From: an uncultured Thermomicrobiales bacterium
GTDB taxonomy: Bacteria; Chloroflexota; Chloroflexia; Thermomicrobiales; Thermomicrobiaceae
Direction: 5' to 3'
Length of the DNA stretch: 14,168 nt
Assembly (NCBI GenBank): GCA_937891245.1
Contig: CALAGB010000236.1
Coordinates: forward strand, 1 to 14,168
The translations under genes were made by a program, and so were the position numbers. Shown piece by piece: positions 1-6,681 of this stretch. The number at the start of each line of letters is the position of its first letter. Position 1 is the stretch's first letter. The notes beneath the pieces were generated by a model. That model had not been told where the DNA came from. It made no database searches and was given only the letters and a program-made list of their open reading frames with translations.

Positions 1-311
1 CTGCCGGCGTCAATCTCACACCGGCTGGCGTCTTCGTGCTCGGCACTGGAACCCTGATCCACGGACTGGCGCCGCGCCTCGCGTCGTCCGTCGCCTACGG
101 CCTGGTGGCGTGGTCGTTCCTCGTCGAGGTCGTCGGTGCCGGCCTGGGCCTACCCAACTGGCTCCTCGAGCTGTCGGTTCTGCACCACATCGCCCGGGCA
201 CCGGCAACCAACGTGCAGTGGGACCACGCCGCCATTCTAGTGGCACTCGGAGTCGTCACGGCCGTCGCCGGAGCGCTGGTATTCGCTCGTCGCGACCTCA
301 AGAGTGCCTGA
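1..311 (+). CDS. ABC-2 type transporter permease, C-terminal part (partial)
   Basis: The reading frame is open from the left edge (frame beginning at base 3) to TGA at 309-311, so only the last 102 residues are visible. They hold two hydrophobic stretches, one around bases 81-150 and one around 225-290. The protein ends in ARRDLKSA. A last membrane helix followed by an [FR]-x-RRDL tail is typical of the large permeases annotated as exporters of polyketide antibiotics, where an ATPase partner normally lies upstream. The LSVLHHIARAPA segment matches the LSPFxHxxxxPA block that precedes the last helix in that family. The substrate cannot be told. The GTG at 36 is an internal valine, not the start. 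It is not obviously part of the metal-related genes to the right. Confidence 0.7.
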   Translation, partial: AGVNLTPAGVFVLGTGTLIHGLAPRLASSVAYGLVAWSFLVEVVGAGLGLPNWLLELSVLHHIARAPATNVQWDHAAILVALGVVTAVAGALVFARRDLKSA

Positions 312-496
312 TCGTCGCGGACGTACTGAGAATGTGCACGACCGTCGTATGATTGCCGTGCCGCGACTAACCTCGAATAGTCCGATGAGTGCACTGACTG
401 TCCTGGTTGCCAAATGGGGTGGAGCGGAGCGGATGAAGTAACAGGTCAGGGGTCGAATGGGGACGACGGCGGGTTTCCGATGCATGTGAGAGGTTC

Positions 497-688
497 ATGA
501 TGCCGCACATCACAATTAGGATCGATCCCGTTATCGCTCACTTTGGTCCACTGGCGCTACGCTGGTATAGCCTGGCGATCATCACGGCAATTATCGTCAC
601 AGTGGTCGTGATCCGATCCGAGTTCGTCTTTCGCGGCCCTCCGGTCGATCGCTATGAGACCTTCGTCTTCTGGACGGTGGCCGTTGGC
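497..688 (+). pseudogene. lgt: 5' fragment of lgt (prolipoprotein diacylglyceryl transferase)
   Basis: The first 64 codons, after GAGAGGTTC as a weak ribosome site, encode MMPHITIRIDPVIAHFGPLA and continue through RWYSLAI to FWTVAVG. This aligns almost residue for residue with the first 63 residues of the intact Lgt at 6682-7488, including the RWYS motif whose tyrosine matches a residue important in Lgt enzymes. The similarity stops abruptly near base 688. None of the catalytic core (GRFG..NG motif, HPYPVYD) follows, so this piece cannot be an active transferase. An open frame continues to 1000 but encodes unrelated sequence. It looks like the stump of a second lgt copy cut by deletion or recombination. 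The nucleotide divergence from the intact copy suggests an old paralogue rather than a recent duplication. Confidence 0.75.
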
Positions 689-842
689 AGTCTACCTATG
701 TATTGTCGTCCCCATGTATCGCTTCCCGAACGGTCTGGCGCACCGCAGCCAGGCCGCGACGACGGTCTGGGCAATAAGCCTGGCGCTGACGATCGCGATT
801 GGTTTCGGAGTCGAAATCTTGGTCCGGGCGGTTCATGCGTAA
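687..842 (+). pseudogene. 3' fragment of an unidentified membrane protein joined to the lgt stump
   Basis: Directly after the end of lgt similarity, a different frame encodes about 51 residues. It starts AVYLCIVVPMYRFPNG, contains a hydrophobic segment (VWAISLALTIAIGFGVEILV) and ends at TAA 840-842. The sequence reads like the last membrane helix of an integral membrane protein. I do not recognise the family, and it is not the continuation of Lgt. The frame change and family change fall at the same place, so the pair 497-842 is best read as a deletion or recombination scar. An alternative is a very short independent gene from the ATG at 654, but that would start inside the lgt-like sequence and has no convincing ribosome site. 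Confidence 0.4.
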
Positions 843-1107
843 TTCAGAGCGCGGCCGGGCAGAGCAGAACCGCATTCAACGACAAGCCACTATTGATGAA
901 GACACCCCTTGTTATTCAAGGTCTTGATTCGGCTCGCATCGATGGAATCGTGGCACCCGGCGCGTCGCGGTTGGCGAGAAGCTGTTGGCAATCCCTCTGA
1001 GTTGCGCCACATCTGTCGATTCTGAGAGATATAACATATTGACGAGACCGGCAGGCGTTTCCTTCTTGGGGCGCTCCCGGTCCGGCACATATTTCACCGT
1101 GAAAGGG

Positions 1108-2136
1108 CTACACGCTGATCTTCCGGGCGACTTCCGCTTCTGAATCGATCGCGCGACGCAATATCTCAGCCGTCTCTTCCGGCCGCGACGGATTGACCCG
1201 GATGCCGGACCCGAGCTCAAAGCCGGCCGGGGTAGTCAGTCGCGGCAGGATCCTCAGGTGCCAGACGAAATACTGTCGGTCTTCGTCACCGATCGGCGCA
1301 CTCTCGATGACGTAATTGTAACTAGGGTCAGCGAGGGCTCGTCGCAGTCCGCCAAGCACGGTTCGCAGCACCAGCGCAAGGTCGACAAGTTCTTGATCGC
1401 TTGCGTCGCCAAAAGAAGTCCGGTGAACACGCGGCATAATCCACGTCTCAAAGGGCACTGCGGAGGCGAACGGCTGAAACGCAACATATTGAGCCTGCTC
1501 CAAAATGATGCGGCGACCGCCGGCTATTTCTCGCTCGAGGACATCAAGGTAGAGACAGGCGCCGGTATCATCAAAGTATTGTCTAGCGATGTCGAAGCGA
1601 TGGCGAATCTGGATCGGGACCACGGGTGTAGCGACGATCTGCGAATGCGGATGCGAGAGTGAGGTGCCCGCTGCACTACCATGATTGCGGAAGATGACGA
1701 TAAGAGCCCAGTTCTCATCACGAAGCGCGCGGAAGCGGGTGCGATACGCGGTCAGCACGTCACGGACAGCCTGAACATCAACGGTTGCCAGATCCGCGCC
1801 GTGCTCTGGCATCTCGATGACCACCTCGTGCCGGCCGACGCCGGGCATCGAGACAAACCCTTGCGGACTCACGGTCCGCGACTCGCCACGATCTCCGCCC
1901 AGGACCTCAAACTTGTTGGGGACGACGCGCACGCGCCAGCCGCCATTGGAGTCATTCAGACGAAACACCTCTGCCGGCGTCTCGGCCTCATGACCGGGGC
2001 AGAAAGGGCAGTGGCTAGTATTGTGGGTAACGTCCGGCTCGTCGTTGGTGTCGTGCGGCCGCTCTCCCCGACCAGGTGCGATGACCACCCAGGTCTTCGT
2101 GATCCGATCTTGTCGCAGTTCGTTCCGAATTGACAT
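1108..2136 (-). CDS. galT: Galactose-1-phosphate uridylyltransferase
   Basis: A 342-residue protein of normal family length. GalT moves UMP between UDP-glucose and galactose-1-phosphate in the cytoplasmic Leloir pathway. The zinc-site CPFC lies at residues 43-46. The catalytic signature HPHSQ is at 162-166 within NHGSAAGTSLSHPHSQ, the second His being the nucleophile that carries UMP. Further conserved blocks are RVVPNKFE and the late NYVIESAP and FVWHLRILPR segments. I chose the ATG at 2134-2136 (MSIRNELRQD) because a TTG three codons upstream has no spaced ribosome site, while GGA lies 9 bases before the ATG. It follows the TreT-like gene by 27 bases on the same strand, so the two probably share a transcript. 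Here it could feed nucleotide sugar or hexose-phosphate metabolism around trehalose; that role is inferred from position only. Confidence 0.92.
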   Translation of the reverse strand: MSIRNELRQDRITKTWVVIAPGRGERPHDTNDEPDVTHNTSHCPFCPGHEAETPAEVFRLNDSNGGWRVRVVPNKFEVLGGDRGESRTVSPQGFVSMPGVGRHEVVIEMPEHGADLATVDVQAVRDVLTAYRTRFRALRDENWALIVIFRNHGSAAGTSLSHPHSQIVATPVVPIQIRHRFDIARQYFDDTGACLYLDVLEREIAGGRRIILEQAQYVAFQPFASAVPFETWIMPRVHRTSFGDASDQELVDLALVLRTVLGGLRRALADPSYNYVIESAPIGDEDRQYFVWHLRILPRLTTPAGFELGSGIRVNPSRPEETAEILRRAIDSEAEVARKISV

Positions 2137-2163
2137 ATTCTGCAATCCAAAGGACTAGTCGCG

Positions 2164-3591
2164 CTAACTGCTGCCGGTGGACACGTACCGCTCGGGATCG
2201 CTCCGGAAGCGGAACTCACAGTACTCTGAGCAGAACAAGAACTCACGACCTTGGTAGGTGGCGGATCGCGCCCCGCGCTCTTCCGCTTCCAGCGCCATCC
2301 CGCAAACGGGGTCCCGAACCACTCCCTCGTGCGACCAGTCTCGGGTGCTCGGCCGCTCATTCACCAGTGCACCGATAAGCGAGAGCTCATTGAGCAGGAG
2401 ACGCGGTAACAAGAAGTGGTCACGCACTCGGGCTCGACCTGATTCCGCCAGCCTGCTCGTGCGCTCAGGTTCCTTGAGTAATCGCACGATCGCGGCAGCC
2501 GTCTCCTCGTTACTGTCGACCAGCGCTCCACCGACGCCATCTGCCATCTGCAGCGGTATCCCCCCCACACGTCCGGCGACAACGGGCGTTCCCTTCCAGA
2601 GCGCCTCGGAAACCACCAAGCCAAATCCCTCTCGAATTGACTTCTGCACCACGACGTCGGAGAGCCGCTGGAACGCATTGACTTCGATGTTGCCCACGCC
2701 CGTCAAATTGGTGAACACGTGAATCAGGGGATCGTTGGCTCGTGCCGCATTAATCTGTCGGTAGATCTCCCAGCCTTCCGGATCGTCCAGCGCCATGGAA
2801 CCGACCAACGCGAGCTGAAGCTCCGGTACGCGTTCGCGTGCCAGTCGATACGCCTGTATGACTCCCAGCGGATCCTTCCACGGATCGAAGCGCGACACCT
2901 GGGTCACCAGCGGTCGGTTCAATTGCACGCCAATCCAATCCAGCACCTGGCGCGCGGTACGGTCGTCGAGCAGCAGGTTCTTCGGGCTCAGTGGATCGAT
3001 AGCTGGCGGGATGATTTCAACTCGCTCGATCGGCAGGTCGGGCGGCACGAACTCGGCCATGGTGAACACCGCGGCGTCGTAGTCAACGAGAAAGTCCTTA
3101 ATGAAGGTCCAGATGCCCGGGTTCGGCTTGGACGTGTCGATGTGACAGCGCCAGACCCACCGCGCGTGATCTTTCCCGTGCATCTGGAGCAACCCAGCGG
3201 TCTGGGGGTCATGCAGCACGATGATGTCGTAGTCTTCCTCGAGGAGCGTCGCGTTTCGCTCGGTATTCGCGCGAAATACCTCCCGCTCGTGATCGCTCAA
3301 CGCTCGCTCTGCGCCCTGCAAGCCGTTGTGGATCGCCTTGGTGACCTGGAAAAATGCATCGTCACCGCTGATGATCTTCCAATCCGCCATGATCCCCAGA
3401 TCATTCATGAGCGGCACCGCCGAGCGCAATAACTCGGACACACCACCGCCGTACGGTGTCGCGTTGATCTGCAAGACGCGCAGGCCGCGCAGTGGCTCGG
3501 CCCGGCGACGAAGCTCTTCGATGAGCGAATCGGATGCCACTCCACGATAGCTGTCCAATGTGCGCCGCCCTACGTCGACGGATTGCAACAT
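2164..3591 (-). CDS. treT: TreT-like trehalose synthase (GT4) fused to a C-terminal YHS metal-binding domain
   Basis: A 475-residue protein. Residues 1 to about 412 form a GT-B glycosyltransferase of family GT4 resembling TreT, which makes trehalose from NDP-glucose and glucose. Visible blocks are LRVLQINATPYGGGVSELL (37-55), the inter-domain VTQVSRFDPWKDP (229-241), and REGFGLVVSEALWKGTPVVA (320-339) with the family's EGFG donor-binding motif. Characterised TreT proteins are roughly 400-415 residues. The extra tail, residues 423-471, is a YHS domain: RDPVCGM, then TYQGREFLFCSEYC and DPERYV, with Cys430, Cys454 and Cys458 as likely metal ligands. The same domain is encoded alone just upstream at 3843-4025. 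The start has a good AGGAG 6 bases before ATG 3589-3591. It heads a pair with galT. Joining a sugar transferase to a heavy-metal domain is unusual. The exact sugar specificity is less certain than the family. Confidence 0.85.
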   Translation of the reverse strand: MLQSVDVGRRTLDSYRGVASDSLIEELRRRAEPLRGLRVLQINATPYGGGVSELLRSAVPLMNDLGIMADWKIISGDDAFFQVTKAIHNGLQGAERALSDHEREVFRANTERNATLLEEDYDIIVLHDPQTAGLLQMHGKDHARWVWRCHIDTSKPNPGIWTFIKDFLVDYDAAVFTMAEFVPPDLPIERVEIIPPAIDPLSPKNLLLDDRTARQVLDWIGVQLNRPLVTQVSRFDPWKDPLGVIQAYRLARERVPELQLALVGSMALDDPEGWEIYRQINAARANDPLIHVFTNLTGVGNIEVNAFQRLSDVVVQKSIREGFGLVVSEALWKGTPVVAGRVGGIPLQMADGVGGALVDSNEETAAAIVRLLKEPERTSRLAESGRARVRDHFLLPRLLLNELSLIGALVNERPSTRDWSHEGVVRDPVCGMALEAEERGARSATYQGREFLFCSEYCEFRFRSDPERYVSTGSS

Positions 3592-3660
3592 CTTACGCTC
3601 CTATAACGTTGAGCCGTCGGTACCACGCATCTGGTGGGGCATTGGCACGCCAGAGCACGA

Positions 3661-3680
3661 GCTCATCATCCACGATGAGC
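3661..3680. other. Inverted repeat upstream of the TreT-YHS gene
   Basis: A perfect 7-bp stem, GCTCATC and GATGAGC, flanks the 6-base loop ATCCAC. It lies in the gap between the YHS gene (ends 3843 on the minus strand) and the TreT-like gene (starts 3591), about 70 bases before the latter's start. It could be a weak terminator for the YHS gene, a regulator site or an RNA hairpin in the treT leader. There is no T-run in either direction, so a simple intrinsic terminator is not supported. Confidence 0.3.
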
Positions 3681-3842
3681 ATCTAATCGAATAGTCGAAC
3701 CGCATGAACCCGGTAGGCAAGCCACGCGGCATCGGCAAGAACGCTAACGGTCAGGACGCTCTCCGCCCGACTTGGTCGGGGTACGAAACGGTCCGGGTGA
3801 CGCTCACGGAATCGAGGCTCTCACCGGCAGGGCGGCTGGTCG

Positions 3843-4025
3843 CTAGGACGCCGTCCCTGCTTTTTTCGCTTGCTCTCCGCCAACGTATTTCTCGGGATCA
3901 CGCTCAAAGGCGGTCTTGCACCCGGGTGAGCAGAAGTAGTATGTCTTCCCCTGGTACGTCGACGTTGAATTGGCGGTCTCCGCCTCGATCATCATCCCGC
4001 AAACTGGATCCTTCACCTGAGCCAC
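3843..4025 (-). CDS. YHS domain protein (small metal-binding protein)
   Basis: A 60-residue protein consisting almost entirely of one YHS domain. It starts MAQVKDPVCGM, has a central TYQGKTYYFCSPGC and DPEKYVGG, and ends in a short Lys/Ala-rich tail. Cys9, Cys32 and Cys36 match the conserved metal-ligand positions of the family. YHS domains occur in copper- and heavy-metal ATPases and as stand-alone cytoplasmic proteins thought to bind or pass on metal. No signal peptide is present. The start is GTG at 4023-4025, supported by AAGGAAGGAATC just upstream. The domain is closely similar to the C-terminal tail of the TreT-like protein next in line, suggesting one arose from the other by duplication. 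The gap of 251 bases to that gene leaves room for separate control. Confidence 0.85.
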   Translation of the reverse strand: MAQVKDPVCGMMIEAETANSTSTYQGKTYYFCSPGCKTAFERDPEKYVGGEQAKKAGTAS

Positions 4026-4343
4026 AATGATTCCTTCCTTCCGACTTGATGCTGCCTTTTCGATCGATCAACGAGCGGCAGCTATTGAGCCAACCGCCGA
4101 TCACCAGTTCCGTAACGAAGACAGTTCCTCAGCCAAACACTCAATCACACGCAGCAGGCGTGCCTGCGCCGTTGGCTCGAATGGCCGACTGATTCGCTAC
4201 CGGACAGTTCCAGACGCGTTTCAGGGTCACTCCTGCCCATTGGACTCGTTCCACTTTCCGTCTACACGATAACGCTGAACGGTAGCAGTGCGCCGATGGC
4301 TCGCCCCGTCTCTACTACGCGAAAGCCGTGCGGGGCCCGCAGG
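4026..4343. other. Intergenic stretch with a possible gene remnant
   Basis: This 318-base gap separates the receiver-like gene from the YHS gene, both on the minus strand. Near its right end is a short GC palindrome (TGCGGG, one base, CCCGCA at 4329-4341) just past the receiver gene stop, which may help termination although no T-run follows. On the minus strand, 4196 to 4101 is open between two stops and encodes a helical tail with the segment RLLRVIECLAEELSSLRNW. It has no start codon with a ribosome site, so it may be the end of a lost regulator gene or chance. The last bases before 4025 carry the ribosome site of the YHS gene. I see nothing else. Confidence 0.35.
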
Positions 4344-4850
4344 TCAATGGCTTACCGTGGGCGCCAGGTGTTCCTTATGACAAGTACGCTGTTGACTCCC
4401 ATCGGTCACAAATATGTTGAGCGCAATCGCCGTGTAGCGCCTGGAGAGACGATGGGGTCTGCGCACGACATCCTGGGTGGCATCCAGGGCACGTTCAATA
4501 AGCCGAATGAGGTCGTAAAGATCGAACAGCATATGGAGCGCGACGGTAGCTGAGTGATCCGACTCCGCCACACCTTCGCCAAGATTAACATGCTCCGTCA
4601 CGAAACTAATCACCGGCATCGAGCGTATTCGTAGCTCATGCCGCATTTGTTCAACCACGGCTTCTGCCTGGTTCATGCCAAGGTGCACAGCGTTGAAGAT
4701 CACAAGGTCAGGTTGCTCATTTCCAGGGGGAAACGGCATCGCCCCGTAGCTACTACAGCGTACCGTGCGATATCCCTCATAGGAGAGGGCCGCCACAAGA
4801 GATTCGGCACGCGCGATGTCTGAATCGATCAGCAAGATGTTCGGAGCCAC
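4344..4850 (-). CDS. Degenerate receiver-domain protein (response-regulator-like)
   Basis: 168 residues from GTG 4848-4850 (VAPNILLIDSDIARAESLVA). The first 115 or so look like a CheY-type receiver: beta-1 plus the acidic IDSD turn, then PDLVIF at beta-3, a VISFVTEH block at beta-4 holding the conserved Thr, and a final helix DLYDLIRLIERAL. The phosphoacceptor Asp that should follow PDLVIF is Asn (FNAVHLGM), and the usual Lys-Pro near beta-5 is absent. It is therefore probably not controlled by ordinary phosphorylation. The last 45 residues are basic and have no recognisable output domain. A TTG at 4884-4886 would add 12 residues but lacks a ribosome site; GAGAGGAAA precedes the chosen GTG. 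It lies 43 bases after the SHOCT gene, probably co-transcribed. A phosphorylation-independent regulator or an anti-/adaptor protein are both possible. Confidence 0.6.
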   Translation of the reverse strand: MAPNILLIDSDIARAESLVAALSYEGYRTVRCSSYGAMPFPPGNEQPDLVIFNAVHLGMNQAEAVVEQMRHELRIRSMPVISFVTEHVNLGEGVAESDHSATVALHMLFDLYDLIRLIERALDATQDVVRRPHRLSRRYTAIALNIFVTDGSQQRTCHKEHLAPTVSH

Positions 4851-4893
4851 GGTACCGGTTTCCTCTCGTTGCCCGTTGCCAGTCAAGACCTGT

Positions 4894-5142
4894 TCACGAG
4901 TCAGAACTGCCCATGAGTGTCTGGCGCGCCTGATCGAATTGCTCTACCGTGATCTCGCCACGCGCGAAGCGCTCCCGCAGAAGGACAATCGCGCGATCTT
5001 CGGTCCGCCCGGCTGAGCCGGACAACGGCTTGAACAATGCGAACACGATGATCCCAAGTAGTGCTAGCCAAAACACGCTCATTCCGATCATGCCAACCCA
5101 ACCCCAGCTACCGGAACCATTCCCGTCATACCAGCCCATCAT
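4894..5142 (-). CDS. SHOCT-domain small membrane protein
   Basis: 82 residues. The N-terminus is short and rich in Met, Trp and Gly (MMGWYDGNGSGSWGWVG). One membrane helix follows at about residues 17-37 (MIGMSVFWLALLGIIVFALF), then a linker and a SHOCT domain at 54-76 (LLRERFARGEITVEQF). SHOCT is a short C-terminal oligomerisation module found in many small membrane proteins; the biochemical role is unknown. I chose ATG 5140-5142 because the MMGW start is typical of this family. The frame can be extended to 5283, but the extra 47 residues are polar and unlike the family, and AGGA lies 10 bases before the chosen ATG. It is the first gene of the leftward run. A second SHOCT protein is encoded at 11019-11237. 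Confidence 0.75.
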   Translation of the reverse strand: MMGWYDGNGSGSWGWVGMIGMSVFWLALLGIIVFALFKPLSGSAGRTEDRAIVLLRERFARGEITVEQFDQARQTLMGSSDS

Positions 5143-5572
5143 CACGAGACTGTCCTGTCTCTTTCGCAGGTGACCCTGCCTATCTAACGCTGCGGCCATC
5201 ATGTTTTTCAACAGTCCGACGTTCTGGTGTCTGCGCGACCAGCTCGGGTCGTACCCCAACTCTCGATCACGCACCTGGATCATAGCGGTCCGGTCTGAGT
5301 GCCTGCTGAACGGTTTCTGAGAGTTTCCTGTGGAATGGATTCATCGACGGCTCTATCGGGCGGGAGGAAAACATCTGTCACGGAGCAAACGTACGCTGTT
5401 CACCGCAACCGGTAACTCAGACCGGTGACTGTACTAACTCCAGGTGCACGCATTCCGCAGTCAAGACATCCGCCCGGTCGACATATTCGTCCGCTGGCAT
5501 CTCTCCCAAGGATCTCCCGCCTGGGCCAGCCCAAAGGGGTACATGCATCAAATTTCCAGAAGGCGATCGCAA
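5143..5572. other. Divergent intergenic region between the SHOCT and DUF326 loci
   Basis: This 430-base region lies between leftward and rightward genes and must hold their promoters, but no clear -35/-10 pair stands out by eye. At 5408-5426 the self-complementary hexamer ACCGGT occurs twice with 7 bases between (ACCGGTAACTCAGACCGGT), also readable as an inverted repeat; a regulator site is possible. A 75-codon minus-strand frame (5417-5644) overlaps the DUF326 remnant and shows no family features, so I do not call it a gene. I see no other structure. Confidence 0.35.
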
Positions 5573-5836
5573 ATGCCCAAGCCGCCCCGCAGTCAAACGA
5601 GTCATGACATGCAGCAGTGCATTCGAGCTTGCGGTGATTGTCATGACGTGTGTCTCCAGACCGTCGTCAACTGCAAGTAGTGGCCGGCAATCACTCCGAG
5701 GCCTCGCACATCAGCGTACCGCTTGGCTGTGCAGGCATTTACACGACGAGCGTCAGCACCATGCTGCTTGGAGATGAAAACCTGCGCTGAGAGCTGCCGC
5801 CGCTGCGCGGAGTCTTGTCGTCGAATGGCGGCGTGA
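5573..5836 (+). pseudogene. Decayed DUF326 / Csp-like four-helix cysteine-rich (copper-storage type) protein
   Basis: From ATG 5573 (AGAAGG 9 bases upstream) the frame encodes MPKPPRSQTSHDMQQCIRAC and GDCHDVCLQTVVNCK, then stops at TAG 5678-5680. This is the first Cys-rich helix of the DUF326 family, in which Cys-x-x-x-Cys helices bind copper in a four-helix bundle. Similarity continues in a second frame (about 5679-5775) as GNHSEASHISVPLGCAGIYT and STMLLGDE. It then returns to the first frame as TCAESCRRCAESCRRMAA, ending at TGA 5834-5836. The expected segment of roughly 10-15 residues between these parts is missing. Two frame changes plus a net loss make a functional product unlikely. A sequencing error cannot be excluded for a single shift but hardly explains both shifts and the loss. 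It lies 41 bases before a DUF305 gene and was probably its operon partner. Confidence 0.75.
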
Positions 5837-5877
5837 TGCGAGTTTGCTCGAAAAGAAGGGGCCAAAGGGGACAACCG

Positions 5878-6462
5878 ATGTTACCGGTCACTAGACGACA
5901 CAGTAGCTTCCTCACCCGATCGCTTCTTACGCTTGGGTTGCTCGTCGGGATGTTCACCGTCGTGGTGACACCGGCCGCGGCCAGTGCTCCGGCCCCAAAC
6001 CCTGAGACTGCCCAGTATGAGGTCGACTTCATGCAGCAGATGATCGATCACCATACGATGGCCGCCGTGATGGGCACGGTCTGTCTGCCGAGGGCGGTCC
6101 ACGACGAACTCCGGCAGACGTGCACCGATATCATCACCAGCCAGGGCCGGGAAATCGTTACGATGGAGTCGTGGCTAGTCCGCTGGTACAGCCAGTTCTC
6201 GGTACCGAGCCTGACATCTGGTGAGATACACCAAGTCGCGCAATTGGCGTCGCTGCGGGGCGGAGAATTCGAGATGGCCTTCATGCAGCAGATGAGCATG
6301 CACCACGAGATGGCCATTGAGATGGCTCAGACATGCGTTGCGCAGGCATATCACGGAGACCTGGTCAACCTCTGTCAGAACGTCATCACGGCTCAGCAGG
6401 ATGAGATCCAGCAGATGCAAACCTGGCTCTGCGACTGGTACGGCATCTGTAAGCAGGACTAA
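5878..6462 (+). CDS. Exported DUF305 protein with two repeats and paired cysteines
   Basis: 194 residues from ATG 5878, with AAGGGG seven bases upstream; an ORF start at 5815 would run through the DUF326 remnant. The basic start (LPVTRRHSS) and a hydrophobic segment at 11-32 ending near AAASA form a signal peptide, so the protein is exported. Two DUF305 repeats follow. The first, about 47-105, has MQQMIDHH (His58, His59). The second, about 130-190, has MQQMSMHH (His142, His143) and ends WLCDWYGIC. DUF305 proteins are ferritin-like helical proteins often found beside copper-resistance genes, and their HH and Met residues are suspected metal ligands. Unusually, each repeat has a Cys pair at equal spacing (Cys69/Cys82 and Cys153/Cys166), plus Cys185 and Cys191. 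A strong hairpin terminates the unit downstream. Confidence 0.85.
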   Translation: MLPVTRRHSSFLTRSLLTLGLLVGMFTVVVTPAAASAPAPNPETAQYEVDFMQQMIDHHTMAAVMGTVCLPRAVHDELRQTCTDIITSQGREIVTMESWLVRWYSQFSVPSLTSGEIHQVAQLASLRGGEFEMAFMQQMSMHHEMAIEMAQTCVAQAYHGDLVNLCQNVITAQQDEIQQMQTWLCDWYGICKQD

Positions 6463-6491
6463 CAAGCGAACCATCACCTTCAACCCTGTGC

Positions 6492-6532
6492 AGCGCATCC
6501 CCACACCAAGAATCCGGTGTGGGGATGCCGCT
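6492..6532 (+). terminator. Strong hairpin between convergent DUF305 and lgt genes
   Basis: A perfect 13-bp stem (GCATCCCCACACC at 6495-6507 with GGTGTGGGGATGC at 6516-6528) encloses an 8-base loop. Three more pairs (AGC with GCT, one base bulged) extend it. It starts 29 bases after the DUF305 stop. Only a short run of three T follows, so it is not a textbook intrinsic terminator. Its place between convergent genes fits a bidirectional terminator or a 3' end stabiliser. Confidence 0.7.
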
Positions 6533-6681
6533 TTCCCGTGGCGACTGTATTAGCTCATCCGAGTGCGAGCGGGCGTCGAGGTGCAACGCAAGATCTTTCG
6601 GGATATCGGCGCCCACTCAGACGGCAGGTCCCTTCGGCTCGTTTCGTGGCGGAGTCGGTCATGTGTCTCCCGTACTGGTGA

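Noticed and set aside
1681..2133. A 150-codon plus-strand frame
   Set aside because: It is antisense to galT, which has clear catalytic motifs on the minus strand.
2719..3432. A 237-codon plus-strand frame
   Set aside because: It lies fully antisense to the TreT-like gene, whose motifs are unmistakable; the frame has no family features.
3593..3682. A 29-codon minus-strand frame starting MLIVDDE just before the TreT-like gene
   Set aside because: It resembles a receiver start only over a few residues, has no ribosome site, and overlaps the hairpin and ribosome site of the next gene; chance is the simplest reading.
4101..4196. A 31-codon minus-strand open stretch with a helical leucine-rich tail
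   Set aside because: It could be a regulator remnant, but without a start, upstream similarity or family match I do not list it as a gene.
5417..5644. A 75-codon minus-strand frame
   Set aside because: It runs opposite to the recognisable DUF326 remnant and shows no motif, signal or ribosome site.
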